Source: CAZUVM01 sp964623885 | GTDB taxonomy: Bacteria; Verrucomicrobiota; Verrucomicrobiia; Limisphaerales; UBA8199 | NCBI GenBank assembly: GCA_964623885.1 | Contig: CAZUVM010000022.1 | Span: 1 to 25,958 of the forward strand | Direction of reading: 5' to 3' | Length of the DNA: 25,958 bases | Shown: in pieces, positions 25,025 through 25,958 of the stretch | Numbering within the stretch: position 1 is the stretch's first letter | Layout of the letters: each line of letters starts with the position of its first letter | Notes under the pieces: model-generated | Database searches by the model: none | Told to the model about the DNA's origin: nothing | Seen by the model: the letters and a program-made list of their open reading frames with translations, nothing else | Program-made: the position numbers and the translations under genes

Positions 25025-25958
25025 TCAGGGCACGCTCAAGCGGTAGAATCCCGATGGGTGACCCGGTGTTTGCGAATCGGTGAAAACTCCGTACCCGGCG
25101 AAGAGAGGAACAATTTGGAGAGGTTGCCAGTTGGACAAATCGCTGGAGAATTGCACGGTGGCTTGAGGAACGCCCAAGGCGTTGACGCGGAATTGCAGAC
25201 CGCCATTGGGTACGCGCTGGGTCGAATTATTAACAATCGCCGGCAAACCAACTAAACTGAGCGGGAATGCGCCAATGCACGTGGTGGTTTCGCCACTGAG
25301 CCTGAAGAAGCTGCCATTCGCGTAGAGCACACCATCCCAGACGTTCAATCCAAGTGCGAACGTGGGAGCGTTCGGATTCCACGGGGCTATCGCGCCCGTG
25401 TTAGCATCCACCGCGGCCAGGCAGGATCGCTTTTGGCCATTGATGGCGGTGAAATTGCCGGCGATGAAAAGCTGATTCGAGGTAACGGCCAGGCCATAGA
25501 CGAACGAATCAGCGTCGGCAACCATCGGCAAAACATTTGCGGTAGCAGCATCAACGGCGACGACATTGGTCCGGTTGAAGCCATTGACCACGCTAAAGAA
25601 ACCGCCCAGGTAAATCGTGTTGCCGTACTTCGCAATTGCATCCACATACGAGCCAGTGATGTTCGGATTTCAGTAAAGCAGGGAATCACTTGTGAGGTCG
25701 AACGCGGCAATGCGCCGCTGGCCGATACCGCTGACAGTCGAAAAGAGCCCGCCGACGTACAGCGTATCGCCATCCACCAACATAGTTTTAACTAAAGAGG
25801 TAATTACCGGATCCCAGCTTGTAAGGGTCAGGTCCTCGAGATAAAACTCCGCAAAATTGGCACGGGCCTGTCCGCTGATGAGAGAAAAGGCGGTGCCGCC
25901 AACGAACAACCGATCGTTCCACGTCGCCAGGGCATCGATAGTTGCGTTAGGGTCAGGT
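25025..25958 (-). pseudogene. 3' part of a secreted blade-repeat protein with internal TGA, running off the window
   Basis: Reading leftward from the window end, one frame runs to a TGA at 25025-25027 but is interrupted by a TGA at 25670-25672. Each blade repeats LYVGGxFxxVxG and ends in D...WxPN: DTLYVGGLFSTVSG, NTIYLGGFFSVVNGF and QLFIAGNFTAING are clear. At the interruption the frame reads LLY, stop, NPNITG, where the other blades have TSWDPV and APWNPN, so a TGG Trp codon has probably become TGA. The C-terminus (LQFRVNALGVPQATVQFSSD to FYRLSVP) is a domain seen on many secreted Verrucomicrobia proteins. The 5' end is outside the window. Confidence 0.75.

Noticed and set aside
25670..25672. 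UGA reassigned to tryptophan in this organism
   Set aside because: Several intact genes in the window end in TGA (epimerase, dehydrogenase, DUF899), so TGA works as a stop.

Overview
The window looks like a chromosomal segment of a soil or freshwater Verrucomicrobiota bacterium (Pedosphaera/Limisphaerales type). This is an inference from protein style and repeats, not from a marker gene. The evidence is: moderately GC-rich DNA; weak or absent Shine-Dalgarno sequences; a Verrucomicrobia-style secreted blade-repeat protein with its characteristic C-terminal domain; a CsgG-like/TPR/propeller giant protein; and gaps filled with several families of short dispersed palindromic repeats. No tRNA, rRNA, CRISPR array, prophage or intact transposase gene was found. 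TGA is used as a normal stop by several intact genes.

Layout. 1-626 holds no gene but three kinds of dispersed repeat, including a MITE-like element with 4-bp flanking duplications. 627-2198 is a GNAT acetyltransferase facing a PA0069-type radical SAM protein; their stop codons abut within 6 bp. 2283-5726 (minus) encodes a 1147-residue exported protein. 6247-9796 is a macA-macB-type tripartite efflux operon (adaptor, ATPase, permease) with no outer-membrane partner. 10013-10894 is an exported Sel1-repeat protein and 10957-11643 a polytopic membrane protein. 11880-13175 is an apparently exported AGE-family sugar 2-epimerase. A second copy of the MITE follows (13182-13304). Then come an SSAT-like GNAT and a zinc alcohol dehydrogenase, 4 bp apart and probably co-transcribed. 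14979-15569 is an unknown minus-strand gene. 15570-17079 is gene-poor, with stable hairpins, a REP-like family, a 53-residue basic protein and a Tyr/His/Gly-rich lipoprotein.

17080-18440 is a broken locus. The first 58 codons of an RND-type adaptor lipoprotein are joined out of frame to an outer-membrane factor that has lost its signal peptide and N-terminus. The simplest explanation is a deletion that removed most of an adaptor-pump-OMF operon. 18545-23615 is mostly housekeeping: glutamine-dependent NAD synthetase, a small exported TRASH-like metal-binding protein with its own promoter and terminator, a TIM-barrel sugar isomerase/epimerase and a CCA-adding enzyme. DUF899 and an unknown gene follow. 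The right edge (25025-25958, minus) is the 3' part of a secreted blade-repeat gene with an in-frame TGA where neighbouring blades suggest Trp.

I see no convincing new multi-gene system. The most worthwhile signals are the MITE family with CTAR duplications, the efflux-operon deletion scar, the TGA-interrupted blade-repeat gene, and the hairpin array at 15912-16055.
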